Origin: Acanthosoma haemorrhoidale
Lineage: Eukaryota; Arthropoda; Insecta; Hemiptera; Acanthosomatidae
Length of the DNA: 64,000 nucleotides
Assembly: GCA_930367205.1 (NCBI GenBank)
Contig: OV884015.1
Coordinates: 104,596,509 to 104,660,508 of the forward strand
Direction: 5' to 3'
Position numbers and translations under genes: made by a program. The notes below the pieces were generated by a model that was given only the letters and a program-made list of their open reading frames with translations, was not told the origin of the DNA and made no database searches. Positions within the stretch are counted from its first letter, which is position 1. Each line of letters opens with the position of its first letter. This document shows, in pieces, positions 19,132 to 31,720 of the stretch.

Positions 19132-21545
19132 AAGATAGTTTAAAAACTAGTAAACTAGTAATTTCCTATTTTCGATACTCATCCGAGTTCACATAATTGC
19201 TTGATAAAGTTCCTTCACTGCCTGTATAATTTATTTCTTTTATGTATTATTTATAAAAACACACATTAATTATTAAAGTCACAATCAATTTAAAAATGTA
19301 TGATAAATCTCCAGTTATTGTCAAGTAGGTAAATGAGATAAATTTCAAGACAAGACACGTTCTGTCAAGACGAAACATGGTTTGGTAATCTTTGGAGAAA
19401 CGGGTATTGTTGATTAAGTATATTTGGTCCCAAATGGTGCATGTAAGTTTTTATCATAATTTTAAGAAATGTTACAAAACGCTACCTTGAAAGTTACTTC
19501 TTTTCTTTCTTTTTTTTTTACATACGAAAAAGAAATTTTGGCCGAGACACCACACGTGTGATAATGAAAGTTAGTTTGGTTTTTGTTTTAGTTTTCCTAC
19601 TTATAAATAAATAATAATAAGTTAGTTTCAGTTGAGAGGCGCTCAAGCGTCTGGGAACTTTATGAAATGCACGCAAAATAAAAATAAAACAAGGATACTG
19701 ATCCTTTTGTCAACTAGTGATATGTTTTAATATATAAATAAATAAATAAATACACAAAGTAAAATCCATATAAAAACAAAAAAACCGTGTAATAGAGATC
19801 TTTGTGACATTGTCAGAGGATATTTTCAGTTTCATAAATTAAAACGGACCTTCACAGCGGCTAGAAAGAAGTTTTCATCAATGAAGGCACTGTCACCCCC
19901 TCCCTACTCCCTCCCCCCAATAATAATAGGAGCAGATGAAAGAAAGAAGGAAGGAGTGGGGGTATGAAAAGGCTTTGAATCCATAATGCCCGGATTACGG
20001 CCCAAGAATCCTCCTCCTGGCACGAGGTACAATGGATGAAATGAACCAGTGAAAGGTAAAAAGCAAAAAGCAAAAAAAGTGAAACAGAAGATGAAAAAAA
20101 AAGATTGGAATGAAGAGTAGGAAGTCATTCCAGATTCATGAAGCCGCTATGAACAGATGAGGACGCAATGCATTTTCCATCATGGGCTGATATTAGACTC
20201 AGCAATGTCCTTTTATACTGACACAATCACAATTTAAATTGAAATTTTAACACCATCCTTTATGAGTAATTTTATTCTATGTAATTAAATGTTCCACGCC
20301 CCCCCCCCTTTAAAACTCCTCTGCTCTTTTATTATTCAGTTTACTATTAATTCAGGACATTAAATATATTTTCTCTGTACAATAATTTATAAAAATTATC
20401 TTAAAACAAACGATGTACCTAGACCCAATTTTCGAATAGTTTAAATTATCCTGTCGGGAGCCGCCCATTTCAAAGATTACAAGTGAAATAAAATTGAAAT
20501 CAGTCTGGAAAATTGAACCAACAACCTTTATGAAGAATTGCGGTACTTAGTTTTTGACATTGGCTATGCTAAAAATTACAAAAAAGTACTAGATTAATGA
20601 TAAAATACCAGGGTAGGATATTGCAATGCACCATATTTTGATGATTCCTTGAATGATTGAGGTGATATTTTTTGGCGCTAATGCTCAAAGAGGCATTGTA
20701 CCTGTGCAACTTTTTTTTTTCACTAACTCCAAAACATAGGAGCGTCCACACAGGTTTGTAAAATCAAGCGTTGATTACGGTCAGGCGGAGATTAACGTCA
20801 CTTAATTATTGGATAAGCCCAACTTTGTATTGTTTCAAATGAAAACTTCAAAAGTGTTTTCGTTCAAAAGCTATTTAAAATCAGTTTTTTTATTTCCACG
20901 GCCGAGTAGTCAACCCATAAAAATTTAAATAATTTCTAGGAATAACCCATTATTTTTTTCCTGGAGGTTTGATTCCTTGCGTACATTCAACTGGCAGAGA
21001 CGTTCTGTACCATCATGTTTTTACTCCTACTTAGGTCAGAATGACCATTGTAGCAACCCTGTTTGACATGGACATGAAATTTGACATGCTGGCTTCATTA
21101 AATGATCGAACAAGATGGATAATACTGATGACTTATTAAAAAAATAAATTAATCAATTTTTAAATTAAATTATCAATTGGAAAAAAAATATATCATTCTC
21201 AGTTTGCTTCTGATATTTATATCATGTTGGACAACCTTATGGCTGTTATCTCTTCGTGATGTCTTGTGACCTGAAATCAATTTTAAATATGTGTGGAAAT
21301 TTATTTGAGTATAATTATGAAAAAGGGTTCACAACACAGTACATTAACAAAATCCTTAATTATGTAACACATCAAATAAATTTTACTCTCTTAATTACGG
21401 TATGTCCGTAATTTTTCTAGAAGTACAAACATTCTGTGTAAGATTGTCCGCGGGTGCCCGCTGGATCTCGTCGACCCATTAAGTGACTGGTGGACATCAG
21501 AAAGGGATGTGTGACTAAACCTGTGGTCTTTAACCTTTGCTGGCG
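19132..21545. other. 2.4 kb without a recognisable gene
   Basis: AT-rich. It includes an (AAAT)n patch near 19735-19750 and a C run at 20297-20306. At 20899-20988 a stretch has a GGCCGAGTAGTCAACCC A-box-like start and a GGTTTGATTCC B-box-like end, spaced like a class II tRNA, but the arms do not pair. I regard it as a weak tRNA-derived trace. Confidence 0.35.
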
Positions 21546-22265
21546 GCCTAGTCGGTGGACAGCTTAATTCTTATTTGTTTATTGATCTGACTCCATAAAA
21601 TCTTAGAAGGTGTGCCCTTACAGTGCACTATGTTCAGGAGAAAAGGTGCAGGCTAGGTATTATAAGTATTTTTACGTGTTATTAGAATGACCAAGAGTTC
21701 GGACTCGGTATCTGACGGTAGGCGATAACCGCCCGAATCCCAAAGGCGTTGTGAACCGGAATGAGTCAGGCTGGACCACTGGTGGAGGACGCTACTAGGT
21801 AAATTGTAGAACCCGTCGACTACATAGAAGGAGTCCATGGTCCAACATGGTATTTTTGCGGGCAGAAGCCAGAAAATTCTACTGGAAATGCTGTGTAAGC
21901 TGTCAGCGCCGCACTAAAACATACCGAGGTTAGGAGAGAAAGATGCAGAGGTAGTTAAACAAGAAAGGTATGGTACGAGCAGAGCAACAAGTGCCAATGC
22001 AGAGAGAGTGTGAAAAAGCTCGGAATTTCTTCCTTAAATAGGCAGGTAATTCCTGGCTGCAACGGCTGAGGAGCTGCTTATTTTGGCCAATCAGGAGCTA
22101 CTACGCTCTCATCCCTGGTGAGCTCTTGCGCTGTCAGGATCGTGAACTGGTCTCCTCTCTCTTTGCGGATCCTGAAGATTTATTGATAAATATGGAAATG
22201 TAGGCGGGTGTTTACTGGTCTGAAAAGAGGGTAACTTTTATTTATTCGTGTGAAGTAGTTGGCAC
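21546..22265. repeat. dispersed repeat R, copy 1
   Basis: It shares its left end (GCCTAGTCGGTGGACAGC, then TGATCTGACTCCATAA and GCACTATGTTCAGGAGAA) and its right end (GAAAAGAGGGTAAC...TTATTCGT) with 58647-58917. The middle ~500 bases are present only here. GC content is above the surroundings. Read in minus it begins near TGCCAACTAC. Identity is unknown; it could be a solo LTR or a non-autonomous element. Confidence 0.5.
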
Positions 22266-23349
22266 GTCAAGGCCAAAGACTGTAATTGTACCGTGAAATT
22301 TAAACGTTACAAACTGATCACCTTTCAAACAGCTGTTTTTCTTTACATTCGCCAATTAAGCTCTCACATACGTCAATTATACTATCTGGATCATCTTCGT
22401 TGAGACCATGTACTTATGTCGATTTGTAATGTTTCAACTTAGTAGCTTTAAAGTGCAATGGACACTATTCTTGGGAATCGTCACTTCACCGACAGACTTC
22501 CGAGCCTGCGCCAGTCGATGATGTTGATCTTGCAGACCGTGAGCATTCTGAATAGGTCCATCTGCTTGGTCATATGTTGAGACTGCTTGGTGGATCCACC
22601 CAGTTGGTCTTTCCACTTTCGATAGAACTTTTACAATCTCTTTCGTCCTTAAGAACTCAATCTTAAATAAAAGAAAAATATATATTCAGGGTTTTACCAG
22701 CGAGTTAAAAAGCTTGGTAACATTTTTCTGCTATAGCCTTTGTGATATATTTGTGTATCTTCATGATAAATATTCGGTACCATATAGCCCAACAGGTAGA
22801 TAAGACATAGCACTGTTGGAAGTTGCTCTAATACCAGGTGACCATACCTGGCACGGGGTACCTGATTTATCACTTTGGCATTCCTTCTGGTTTCCAGTTA
22901 CACCCAAAACCGCCGCCGGCGGCTCCAGATCAAAGGTACAAGGCTCATATCCTTGTATGTGTCCTGTATCCACGTGTACGCAAACGCACACTTGTCGGTG
23001 AGTAATTCATTATCTCCTAGGATATTCTAGTCTCGTCTCTGTTATACCAGCGCTTACTTCGTTTCCTTAATCGTATATTCTCCTAACAGCCTAGCTCTCC
23101 TTCCATCTGTTTATTTTATTTATGGTATACAACATGGAAGAATGTCAGTTTTTAATAAAACAGAAATCACTTTGGAACATGTCCACTATTTACAAGTGGA
23201 ATATTGACATATATATAATAGGATTTTATCAGTCTGGATATGTATATTATAGTAAGGTGCCATTTATATGTTTGTACTCATTCGCATGTCTCGTTGGCGT
23301 CCATCCTTACGTGAAGCAGAAGTTCTTTTTCCATAGTTCGCACCTGCTG
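22266..23349. other. no recognisable gene
   Basis: Short opposing open frames at 22434-22616 and 22761-23001 overlap GC-richer sequence without any motif I know. Confidence 0.35.
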
Positions 23350-23405
23350 AGAACATTTTTTCTCAATAACTTATTGCCTAATAAGGCAGATTGTAATTTT
23401 AGCAC
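23350..23405 (+). mobile_element. LINE-A 3' terminal fragment
   Basis: TTATTGCCTAATAAGGCAG and the following TTGTAATTTT are the terminal bases of LINE-A in plus orientation. It ends where the gag relic begins. Confidence 0.65.
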
Positions 23406-24105
23406 AATCGAGAAGTTCCCACTCGGAGTTAAATGTCCATTTGATAAGCATTGAACTGTACCAGTCCATGCACGACTTATCTAAAAAACGTCTTAATGTT
23501 TCAATTTTGTTTGTATCTTGTTCTACACCTAGTCGCGTGCGTTCATTTTCAAAAATGTCTATCCACTTCGTTTCTTCCTGTAAATTTTTTTATAAAAAAA
23601 TTTTCTGAAATATTTTTCAGATTAATGACTGCAGTTCTTTAAATTTCAGTGAATTTATCTAGAATTTTTTGTAATGTGCCTGGTGTTGTAGTTTGCTCTG
23701 TTTGGGTTTTCTGTGTATGTCCTTCTAGGAAATAATCCTCAAATTGCATGTTCTCATCTTCATCTTTATATTGTTTTAATAATTCTTCATCTAGAGTCAT
23801 CAACATTTAGTTTTTAGTTTTTTAAAACCTTCTGTTTCTTTTAATTTACCATGGAGCCCTACGTGTTGGTATTCCGTTGTGACAATTGAGGTTTTGTTTC
23901 TGGTTCACTTGACAGTACTTTTGTTCTGAATTCAAACCTTATTTTTTCTGTACTTATTTGAAATGTTTGTAGAAATGTTCTTTATAATATGATTTTTTAT
24001 ATTTCTGGATTTTTATTTCCTAGCTCTTTAATTCCTCACTTTCACTGCACACTTCACCGCTCTCTCTATAACCTCTACTCGCGAGGTTCTGTCGTCTGCC
24101 CTGCT
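23406..24105 (-). pseudogene. degraded Gy-2-type gag
   Basis: Minus-strand reading across stops and frameshifts gives a protein collinear with the Gy-2 Gag. The segments are MTLDEELLKQYKDEDENMQF, then KNISENFF, WIDIFENE, RRFLDKSCMDWYSSMLIK and NSEWE near 23425. The corresponding Gy-2 segments are KKISEKLL, WIESFEKE, LFLDKPSLDWHSSTLIR and NSGWSEW. The 5' part (24105-23820) is frame-shifted and only loosely readable. No pol or LTR is attached. A LINE-A tail interrupts the 3' side. It is a relic of an older, related Ty3/Gypsy family. Confidence 0.6.
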
Positions 24106-25690
24106 GTACTGCCATTTTAAAATTAAGGAATACCATGACTATTGTTCGTATATTGAAGTCAAATAATAAAATACTACCTGTTTTTTTTCAATGAAATTCA
24201 TTAAACCGAATCAGTACCAGAAAATTAAATTTAAATATAACAATAAACGAAAACACACACCATTTCTACATTCCTCACATGAATATATTAGAGATGTGGT
24301 TTTTTTCATTCGTCGGCTGTAAGTGCGAAAACGCTATAAAAATGCAAAGACGATTATGGAGAGAATTTCACTCTGATTTTCCAAGTTGACTCGTCATAGC
24401 TCAATTTAATAATAACTTAGAACTGTTGAGAATTTTCAACTGGCACGGAAGAAAGAGTGTCAAAAAATCATCTACATCCAATGACATTGTTTATATAGGC
24501 TGCTCGTGAAGTTAGAATTCAAAAATAGTTAATGTCTGTACCATTTTGTAGCGATTTAAGTTGGAAAGTCACATGAAGGGTTGAGTATTGTGATTGTTAT
24601 TTGGCGAAGTGTGAAGTAAACCAATAGCTTCTAACACGATAAATTTGAAGTGATGCAGATAGATTTAAATTAAATGGTACAATTATTCGTCTTTTTAGCA
24701 CCATCAGAAGCACTTCTAAGAAACTTTTTTTTCAAAACGAACTGGATGCGTTAATTATTTCTAAACCGCTAAATATGCAATAAAATTAAAATTCAGGCTA
24801 ATACAGTCTGGTACCATTTTTCTGCCACCATTTGTGTCAAATTTCAAACAGAAATCGTAAAATTGTAACAATATTTTTGGAGAGACAAACGTGAGCCACT
24901 GAGAGGAAATGTGCGTTTAGTTTCGGAAATTTATAATGTAGTATCATATTTCTCCGTTTGAAATTACCATTGTGGTGCAGTTCGTTGTAATAATTTACGA
25001 GGAATGATCAAATACTCAAACTTTTTTTTTTGTCTATGGAATTGAAGAATTGTTCTGTTCAAATTGGAATGCATATACCCTAGTAGGCGTGGCTTAGCTT
25101 GTATGATTGCCATTCTGTAGATCACTTTGAGGGGATACATAACTTGATTGAAGGGACCGCTGCAAGAATGGACAATTGGACACGTACGTTCGCGGAGAGA
25201 GAGGTTCGCTTCCTAAACAAATTAGCCACTTACATTGTAAGGCTTGGAAGTGATGGCATTTAGCATTCGGCTCGTTACCCGATGTAGTATGCACCCTGCG
25301 ACACGCTATCTGATTGTATATCGACTAGGGTGGAAGTCACGTACATCTCAAACTATGAATGGATAAATGATTGTGGGCGGGGGGTGATTAATTTTGGATA
25401 AATGAAACTACGGAGAATAATTTGTCCGACCAAAAATTTATACAGACATAGCACCATATATGTGCGGGGATTATACACCATTTTTCTAATAGTCACGATG
25501 TATCGTAAAAACGTAATTAAATTAGGTTTCCGAGCTGAAGAAATGTTAAAAAAAATTAATAATATAGTGAAAAATACACTAATGAGCAAAAAATCTTTTG
25601 GGTGCTTTTACGACAATAACTGTTACTGGAGAAACTTATTATTTTCCAATAGGAAAAAGTTTTTGAAAATGAAAATAAATCGCTATGGAT
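24106..25690. other. no recognisable gene
   Basis: AT-rich. Opposing open frames at 25402-25698 (plus) and 25353-25589 (minus) have no clear domain. Confidence 0.35.
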
Positions 25691-25960
25691 TAATTTAAAA
25701 TCAAATTAGTATAAATTATAATACAGCTGTAATAATTATGAACAATAAATAAGCAGATATTGAAACACACGATACAAAATACCTGGGAATAGATTTCAGA
25801 GAAAATGAAATATCATACTAGTCCACCATAAAGAGGAAGATTTATTTTTAATCGTGAACTGAGAGTAACAGGAAGAGTTAATAATAAACCAAAACCCGAA
25901 CAGCGAAATCTCTGCCAAAAACCATAAACACTAAATTATTTCAAAGGTTTCACTCAGCTA
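25691..25960 (+). pseudogene. possible LINE reverse-transcriptase trace
   Basis: One frame reads DIETHDTKYLGIDFRENEIS before a stop, which resembles the KYLG segment after the catalytic box of LINE reverse transcriptases. Everything around it is broken. I list it because the segment is in the expected form, but the evidence is one short motif. Confidence 0.22.
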
Positions 25961-27144
25961 AGTGGAGATTATCAAACACTCACAACAATCAAGGATTATT
26001 TAAATCCTTTGGGTTTAATGTTGGCTTTGAGTTCACAATCGCTCATTTGGGCAGTTCCAAACTCGTTAATAACAAAAAAATGTTGCTGATTTTTTTATTT
26101 GTCAAAGTCAATTTTCCTATGTTTTACCTTTTTGGTGGGAATCATACTGTTTGTTGTGGCTCTTTCGAAATCTTATATTCAGTGATTCTCTTAATCAACT
26201 AGTGCCTAAGAGGGAATACAACACATTTAAGCATGAGCGGGCCAGAATGGCTGGGACACATAACATAGATAGATGGCACCCAGGAGAGAGAGGACGGTGC
26301 TTTAGACAGCCCCAGCTGACAATACATAAGCCCGGGTTCGGCGCCCGAAATCCGTTGTGACAGCGGCGATGAGCCGGCCAGATACTGTCACCATTGGCCC
26401 CAGCGCATGTCCCCTCCTCACCCCGGGGGATTAAATTTTCAATTACTGACAACAGCTCCCGATCCCAATCTAAATACCTGGACTAATTGCCGGGGCCAGA
26501 AGAACATCCAGTACCCGCCTGCACAGGTGTCCTGGATAATGGGATAGTGTTTGTCCCAGGATTAGGTCAGATTCCCTCTTTTTCCTGTCTTCCTTTTCCT
26601 CTTAGCTTGGAGATCTGCATCGTTCCCAATAGGTCAGTTATAGCTCTTAAGTAATCAACTCATCGTGAGGAAGGCGGGGATATTGTAGGTTACTACCTTT
26701 TTGTAGGCATTATACAATTGGGTAATTTTTCACACCCATTCCTTAATTGTTAGAAATAGACGTGGAGTTCATGTTCCCATATTTCGTATGTATATCTATC
26801 AAATATATATATATATATATATTAAACTTACCTCAACGATAGTAGATAATAAACGCTATTAAAACGAATTAAAATATTTAGTAATTGAAAAATGTTAATT
26901 TGAAACCTGGACATTGTTTTATAGTGTATACTCTAAATAAAATAAAAAAAAAACCTATTATTCTGCATCGCTAATGTAAAATTTAAATGCACCATTACAT
27001 TCGGAAAGAAACCAAAGCGAAGTCCTCACTCTGTTAAATTTCTAAATTGTCTGTTCAAAGTTTTTCAAAGTGATTTCTGTGCCCATCGATCTTGAAGTGT
27101 AGTGTCAATATATTTACCTTATACAAAAATAAATAATATTTATT
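25961..27144. other. non-coding; GC-rich patch 26210-26620
   Basis: The patch contains CCCGGG and CCCCGGGGG runs and is unlike its AT-rich borders, so it is probably an imported repeat. I cannot classify it. An (AT)n run lies at about 26803-26822. Confidence 0.35.
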
Positions 27145-27828
27145 ACTTACTACTTTCTCCAGCATCTCATCACATGCCCGGCTATATCCCTGAGGCTGAA
27201 ACTGCTCATATATAAGAGCGTGCTGAGGCCAGCACTACTTTTTGGAACTCCGCTTTTCCGTTTTCTCCACACGAGCACCATAACTAGACTCCTCAGCTTC
27301 CAGAACAACATCCTGCGCACGGCACTATGGCATACCCCTTTTCGTGAAATGAAGGCTCCTGACATCCACGAAAAGTTCGAGGTCCCCACCATCACCGAAG
27401 CCATCAGAAGAAGACACATCAAATTCTTCGACTCGATGAAACATTGCCAAAACCCCCTATTCCAAGACCTGACACCCCCACCACTACCGGCAAGATGGCA
27501 ACTCTCTAGATCTGGGAAAGCAGACCAAATGGTGGACATTACGGCCCTTGGCCAACTAACAACAAGCCTCTGACGGGCACCCATCACTGCTTTCCAACTG
27601 AATGAGCTTCCACTGCATGCCTAGAGAAACTCTAGGCTCAGCCGTCAGTGGACTCTCACCACTGCACCGCAACATTTCCACCTCTACCGGCTTCCCACAC
27701 TCCTTAATTCCCTCACTCCACCTTCAAACAGGTACTCCTAGTAAAAGGATCCGCTCACCCCAAATAAATTCCCTTTAGTTTTCCCTTATCTATAATCTTA
27801 AAAATTTGAGAGCTAAGGGAAAAAAAAA
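27145..27828 (+). mobile_element. LINE-C, 5'-truncated insertion with target duplication
   Basis: Flanked by AATATTTATT at 27135-27144 and 27829-27838, partly overlapping the A tail. It encodes the last ~117 residues of a jockey-like LINE protein (27220-27573), with LLFGTPLFRFL, RRRHIKFFDS and TPPPLPARWQ, then a 3'-UTR ending GAGAGCTAAGGG plus poly-A. The coding end is intact but lacks RT catalysis. Two other C-type 3'-UTRs are found at 51.67 and 52.75 kb and a near copy at 51.86 kb. Confidence 0.85.
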
Positions 27829-27917
27829 AATATTTATTTGTATTTGACAATGACAATTGCTACCTGTCCATATTGAACATTCCTGAAGAAGCCAATTCTT
27901 TCTCAACTTTCTTTATA

Positions 27918-28220
27918 AGTTTTCATTGCAGCACCTAACAAACCCAGTGTTTAACTCCACCAACCTACCCGCATCGATGGCAACTGTCGGGAAAAATTAG
28001 GTTAAGAATTTGTTCTTAGATTTAAGTCTGTGATTCATAAGGTGAGCCCTATCAGTTTTAAACATGTTTAGACAATGAGTGTATAATGTACATTATACTT
28101 TTGTAACAATCACAAATCGCAATGTAAAATTGTATATAATATAGCCAAGCTACAGGACATATACCTACCGTAAGTAGATTCATTTATGTAGATCATTTAC
28201 TATTCCGCTTTCTATGATTT
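27918..28220 (+). mobile_element. LINE-B1 3' fragment
   Basis: Plus-orientation 3' end: CACCTAACAAACCCAGTGTT, a decayed PPLPHRWQ segment, GGTGAGCCCTATCA as a damaged stem-loop, then the TATAATGTACATTATAC region. Confidence 0.65.
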
Positions 28221-28624
28221 ATAATATCAAGGGGATATGAAGGTAAAAAATAAAATATAAATAGAATACTAAATACTTGTAGGGAAATAACATATTGCCT
28301 GAAGGTAAAACCTCTCACTCATACTATAGAAGACCCGAGTTAAACTGACATATAGCTCATATATTAAAGATAGAAGACACCAAATGCGACATGTATAAGC
28401 AGCACATAGACAGCAGATATAAACAGACTATTAAACATGTGACAGGGCACCAACTGCCACAATAAACCATCTCATGGAAACAGAGTTCGTGATGTTTCCT
28501 ATCCTCAAAGTCGTTACCCTTTGTATTTTTAGACGGGTTTTATTTTTTGTATCTCTTCGTTCCTCCGATTCTTAAGACGGACATTGACTTGTCTTTGTCC
28601 AAGAGGTCAGAGGTACTTCATTCG
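28221..28624. other. no recognisable feature
   Basis: AT-rich spacer between two LINE fragments. Confidence 0.4.
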
Positions 28625-29056
28625 AGCAGCGGAGCAACGGTGAGCTTCACGAGATCTTAGATTTGCCTACGGTGTATGAATTCATCCAACGTATACATAT
28701 CAAATTTTTCGACTCCTAGCAATACCTGACAAATTCGGTGTTTAACACTATAACCCCCGCTCCGTTCCCCCATCGATGGCAGGACGCCGTCGCGGCTGGA
28801 ACGCATTAGTCTTAAGTTCTAGGTTTAGGTTTTAGTGTTTTCCACGGTTGTAAACTGAAGGTGAACCTCATCACCTAGTGAGTGTATGTGTTTTTTGACT
28901 TCTTAAAAACAAACTGAAAATATTATATTTTATGCACTCCTTCGAATGCATCTGCGAATGCAGCACGAGGAGAAAGATGTAATTCCAAATTTATTTATTT
29001 ATTTTTGTCATTGTATATATTATCAATAAAGAGGTTTTTCAAGAAAAAAAAAAAAG
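28625..29056 (+). mobile_element. LINE-B2 3' end
   Basis: Starts inside the RT C-terminal domain (EQRSNGELHEIL-like, then IKFFDS followed by a stop) and keeps PAPFPHRWQDAV. The 3'-UTR has the stem-loop AAGGTGAACCTCATCACCT at 28858-28876, the GCACTCCTTCGAATGCATC element, AATAAAG near 29021 and an A-rich tail. Confidence 0.75.
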
Positions 29057-29639
29057 AAAAAAGTCTTTGTCCACAACTTATGTAATGGGTTTCAAGGCGG
29101 AAGTTGGACTGTGAAGTCCAGGATCTTTAACCCTTAAGTCTCTTTTGAACGAAGATTAGCGGCCAATGTGTTTTACAGCAATTCTGTCAGGACACAGTCG
29201 AGTGCTCTACCGACCACCATCCTTAGGGGTACCATCCTTCCGAAGAATCCTCCTAGAATTTGAGGTGTATTAAATCATAATTAACAATATATTGTTTCTC
29301 ATTAATAACTTTTAATAATTTATTCCACCCTCCTGTCCGTGTCACTTCCACTTGAAAATAATAATATATTTACTACTTTAAACACTGGCACATTTTTCAG
29401 GAGTCAATCTACATATGTACCATGTACCCATCATCTCCCCCTGAATCAACGCCTCATTTTTTCTACCACCATTTGAGATGGGTAATGTATATATAAAAAA
29501 TGTATACAAAATAAATAAATGGCTTGGAATAAATGAAGTGCAGAAATTCAAACAGAAACTACTTACCGAAATAATTGTAAGTTTTTTAAATACTTATAAT
29601 AAATGATTGTGAATACTTCATACTTTATTTTTTAGTTAG
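29057..29639. other. spacer with a weak tRNA-like A box
   Basis: On the minus strand at about 29205-29225, GTGGTCGGTAGAGCACTC has the form of a tRNA A box, but no good B box follows at the right distance. Otherwise nothing is seen. Confidence 0.3.
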
Positions 29640-30056
29640 TAGTTAGCTCATCTCGGTTTTGGAAATTGATTTTCGACGCGTTGCAGCACCTCACAAATCC
29701 AGTGTTTAACACTATGGCCCCACCACCCCTCCCGAATCGATGGCAACAGACTGTCAGGGAAAATTTAGAATAAGAATTAGTTTTTAAGTTTTCTTTGTTG
29801 TGATCAAAAAGGTGAGCCCCATCACCTTGTAGAGTCTTGTCAATGAAGCCAAGTACATTGTGTATCATTGATTATGTAATTATGTAACTTTATGTAACTA
29901 TTGATTATGTAACTTCTATACCGATTCAGACCTTGTTTAGAGTGTACCGATGGTACAGGGCATATAAAATGTAGTATGTAAATAGATTCGCCTAAGAATC
30001 TATAGTCAATAAAAGTTTTTTCTTTTTTAAGGGGATTGGAAAAAAAAAAATAGCGT
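29640..30056 (+). mobile_element. LINE-B1 3' end
   Basis: RT C-terminal tail (CSTSQIQCLTL frames, PPPLPNRWQQTV) followed by the stem-loop AAGGTGAGCCCCATCACCTT at 29809-29828 and the GATTCGCCTAAGAATCTATA end with an A-rich tail. Confidence 0.75.
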
Positions 30057-31384
30057 TATCGGAAGGAAAAGTGGCTAGGAATTGAAAAGAAAAAAAAAAG
30101 TGGAAGGCAGTTTTAGCCGAGCTAATCTGTTTATATAAGTATTAATGCATATTTGAAGACAGAAATTATTCTTTTCATAAAACTAGGATGTAAACTATTT
30201 AAGCTCACATGTCACTTCCATCTCACATAAAGAACTTATGTTAACTCGTCGTCCATAAATCAATTTGATGAAAGTACATCAACATTTATTCAACAATCAA
30301 GACGAATAAATCCACTCAAAACGTACCACGGCTATGTTTTATTATTATATTTGCCAAATGTAAAATATTACATTATTGTCGTAAAAATTCATAAGTAGAA
30401 CGATTTCTAAAAAGTTATTTGAATGGTGCCAAGTGTGTATGGATTAAGAAATCTGACGAGGAAGCGCACATGATTAAGCACTTATGCAGATAAGATCGTT
30501 CTATAAACGAATACAGATGTGATAGATTTGAAGTTTGAAGTGCCGTTTATGTTGTAGGTATTTGCATTGAAAGGATTACCTTGCACTCCTGGAAGCGGAA
30601 TAACAAGAAATACCTCGGAGGTTTCATTTCCATAATTGGACTTGGGGTGATACTTTGTCAGCGAACATAAAATAATTTTAATTATACATATGTACATCCT
30701 TGAATATTACAGTACAAAATATGTTTATTATTAAGCCCGCATTCAACCGCTGACCTCAGTTTTTAAATATATATCTGTATGTATGTAATTGGCGTATAAA
30801 TCTAAGCATTCGTGATTAGATTTATGTCCCGGCACGAATGCAGGTAGTGTCATTGCATTCAATAGGGATATAGCGTAATCAATTGAACATAAATTCCCTA
30901 ATACATCTTATTTATGACGTTTATTTACGTTATTTATTGTTTCTCCTCCTCCCCTATATTGTTAAAGCTAACATATTTTATAGTTATTAATTTATAAGAC
31001 CTATAATTCCAACCTCTCTTCAGGAGACGTCGAATATTCTCCGAGAAGCCAGACATTCCTTGCATCAGTGGTTAGTGTAAAGATTTTTCAGGCCAGTAAG
31101 AATGATGTTGAGTCTTATTCCTTTCGATTAAAAAAAAAATCTCTGTAGTTTTTGAAGTGGGTCAAAATTGGTTTCAGCAGATTTAAACAGTTTCTGGGAC
31201 AAGGGAAGTTTTGAACGATGGTACCGGAAATGCTTCAATAATTTGAACCTTTTAAAAACGAACTATGTTTAATCACGTCGTTAAGAGTTTCGTTCCGGTC
31301 GTGATAAAGATTCTATTATCGCTTTGATGATTTTTGCTGTGAGAGTCCACTAAAGCTCGAACACTTGCTCATTGTTAATTAAAT
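30057..31384. other. no recognisable gene
   Basis: AT-rich. The only open frames above 60 codons are short and motif-free. Confidence 0.4.
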
Positions 31385-31720
31385 AACGTTGAGTCCCGTT
31401 TCCTCCTCAAATCCTCTGCCAGTATGCTATAACCCTCAATAACCATCCCATCGCATTCTGCTCCACGGTCAAAAACCTAGGAATAACCATTGGACAAACC
31501 CTTGGAACTAGCATAAGTTCATGAAATTGCATAGTAACCTATCCAACCACCCTAATCCCCTAGCACAGTCATTACACTGCACCACTCATCCCTATAATCC
31601 TCCTCGGAGACTGAAACGGCAGTGGCCTCTTGACCTGCTATAAATCCGTAACAGTGGCAATGGCTAGTTTCTCCAATCATGTCCTGAATGAGCTAGTGAA
31701 TGCAAATTGTAATTTTATCA
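31385..31720 (+). mobile_element. LINE RT trace fused to LINE-A 3' end, plus orientation
   Basis: 31385-31505 reads HPIAFCSTVKNLGITIGQTL, an RT palm/thumb-like segment. It is followed from about 31510 by the LINE-A 3' region (CCTCCTCGGAGACTGAAACG, AATTGTAATTTTATCA at the end). The middle of the LINE is missing between the two parts. Confidence 0.6.
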
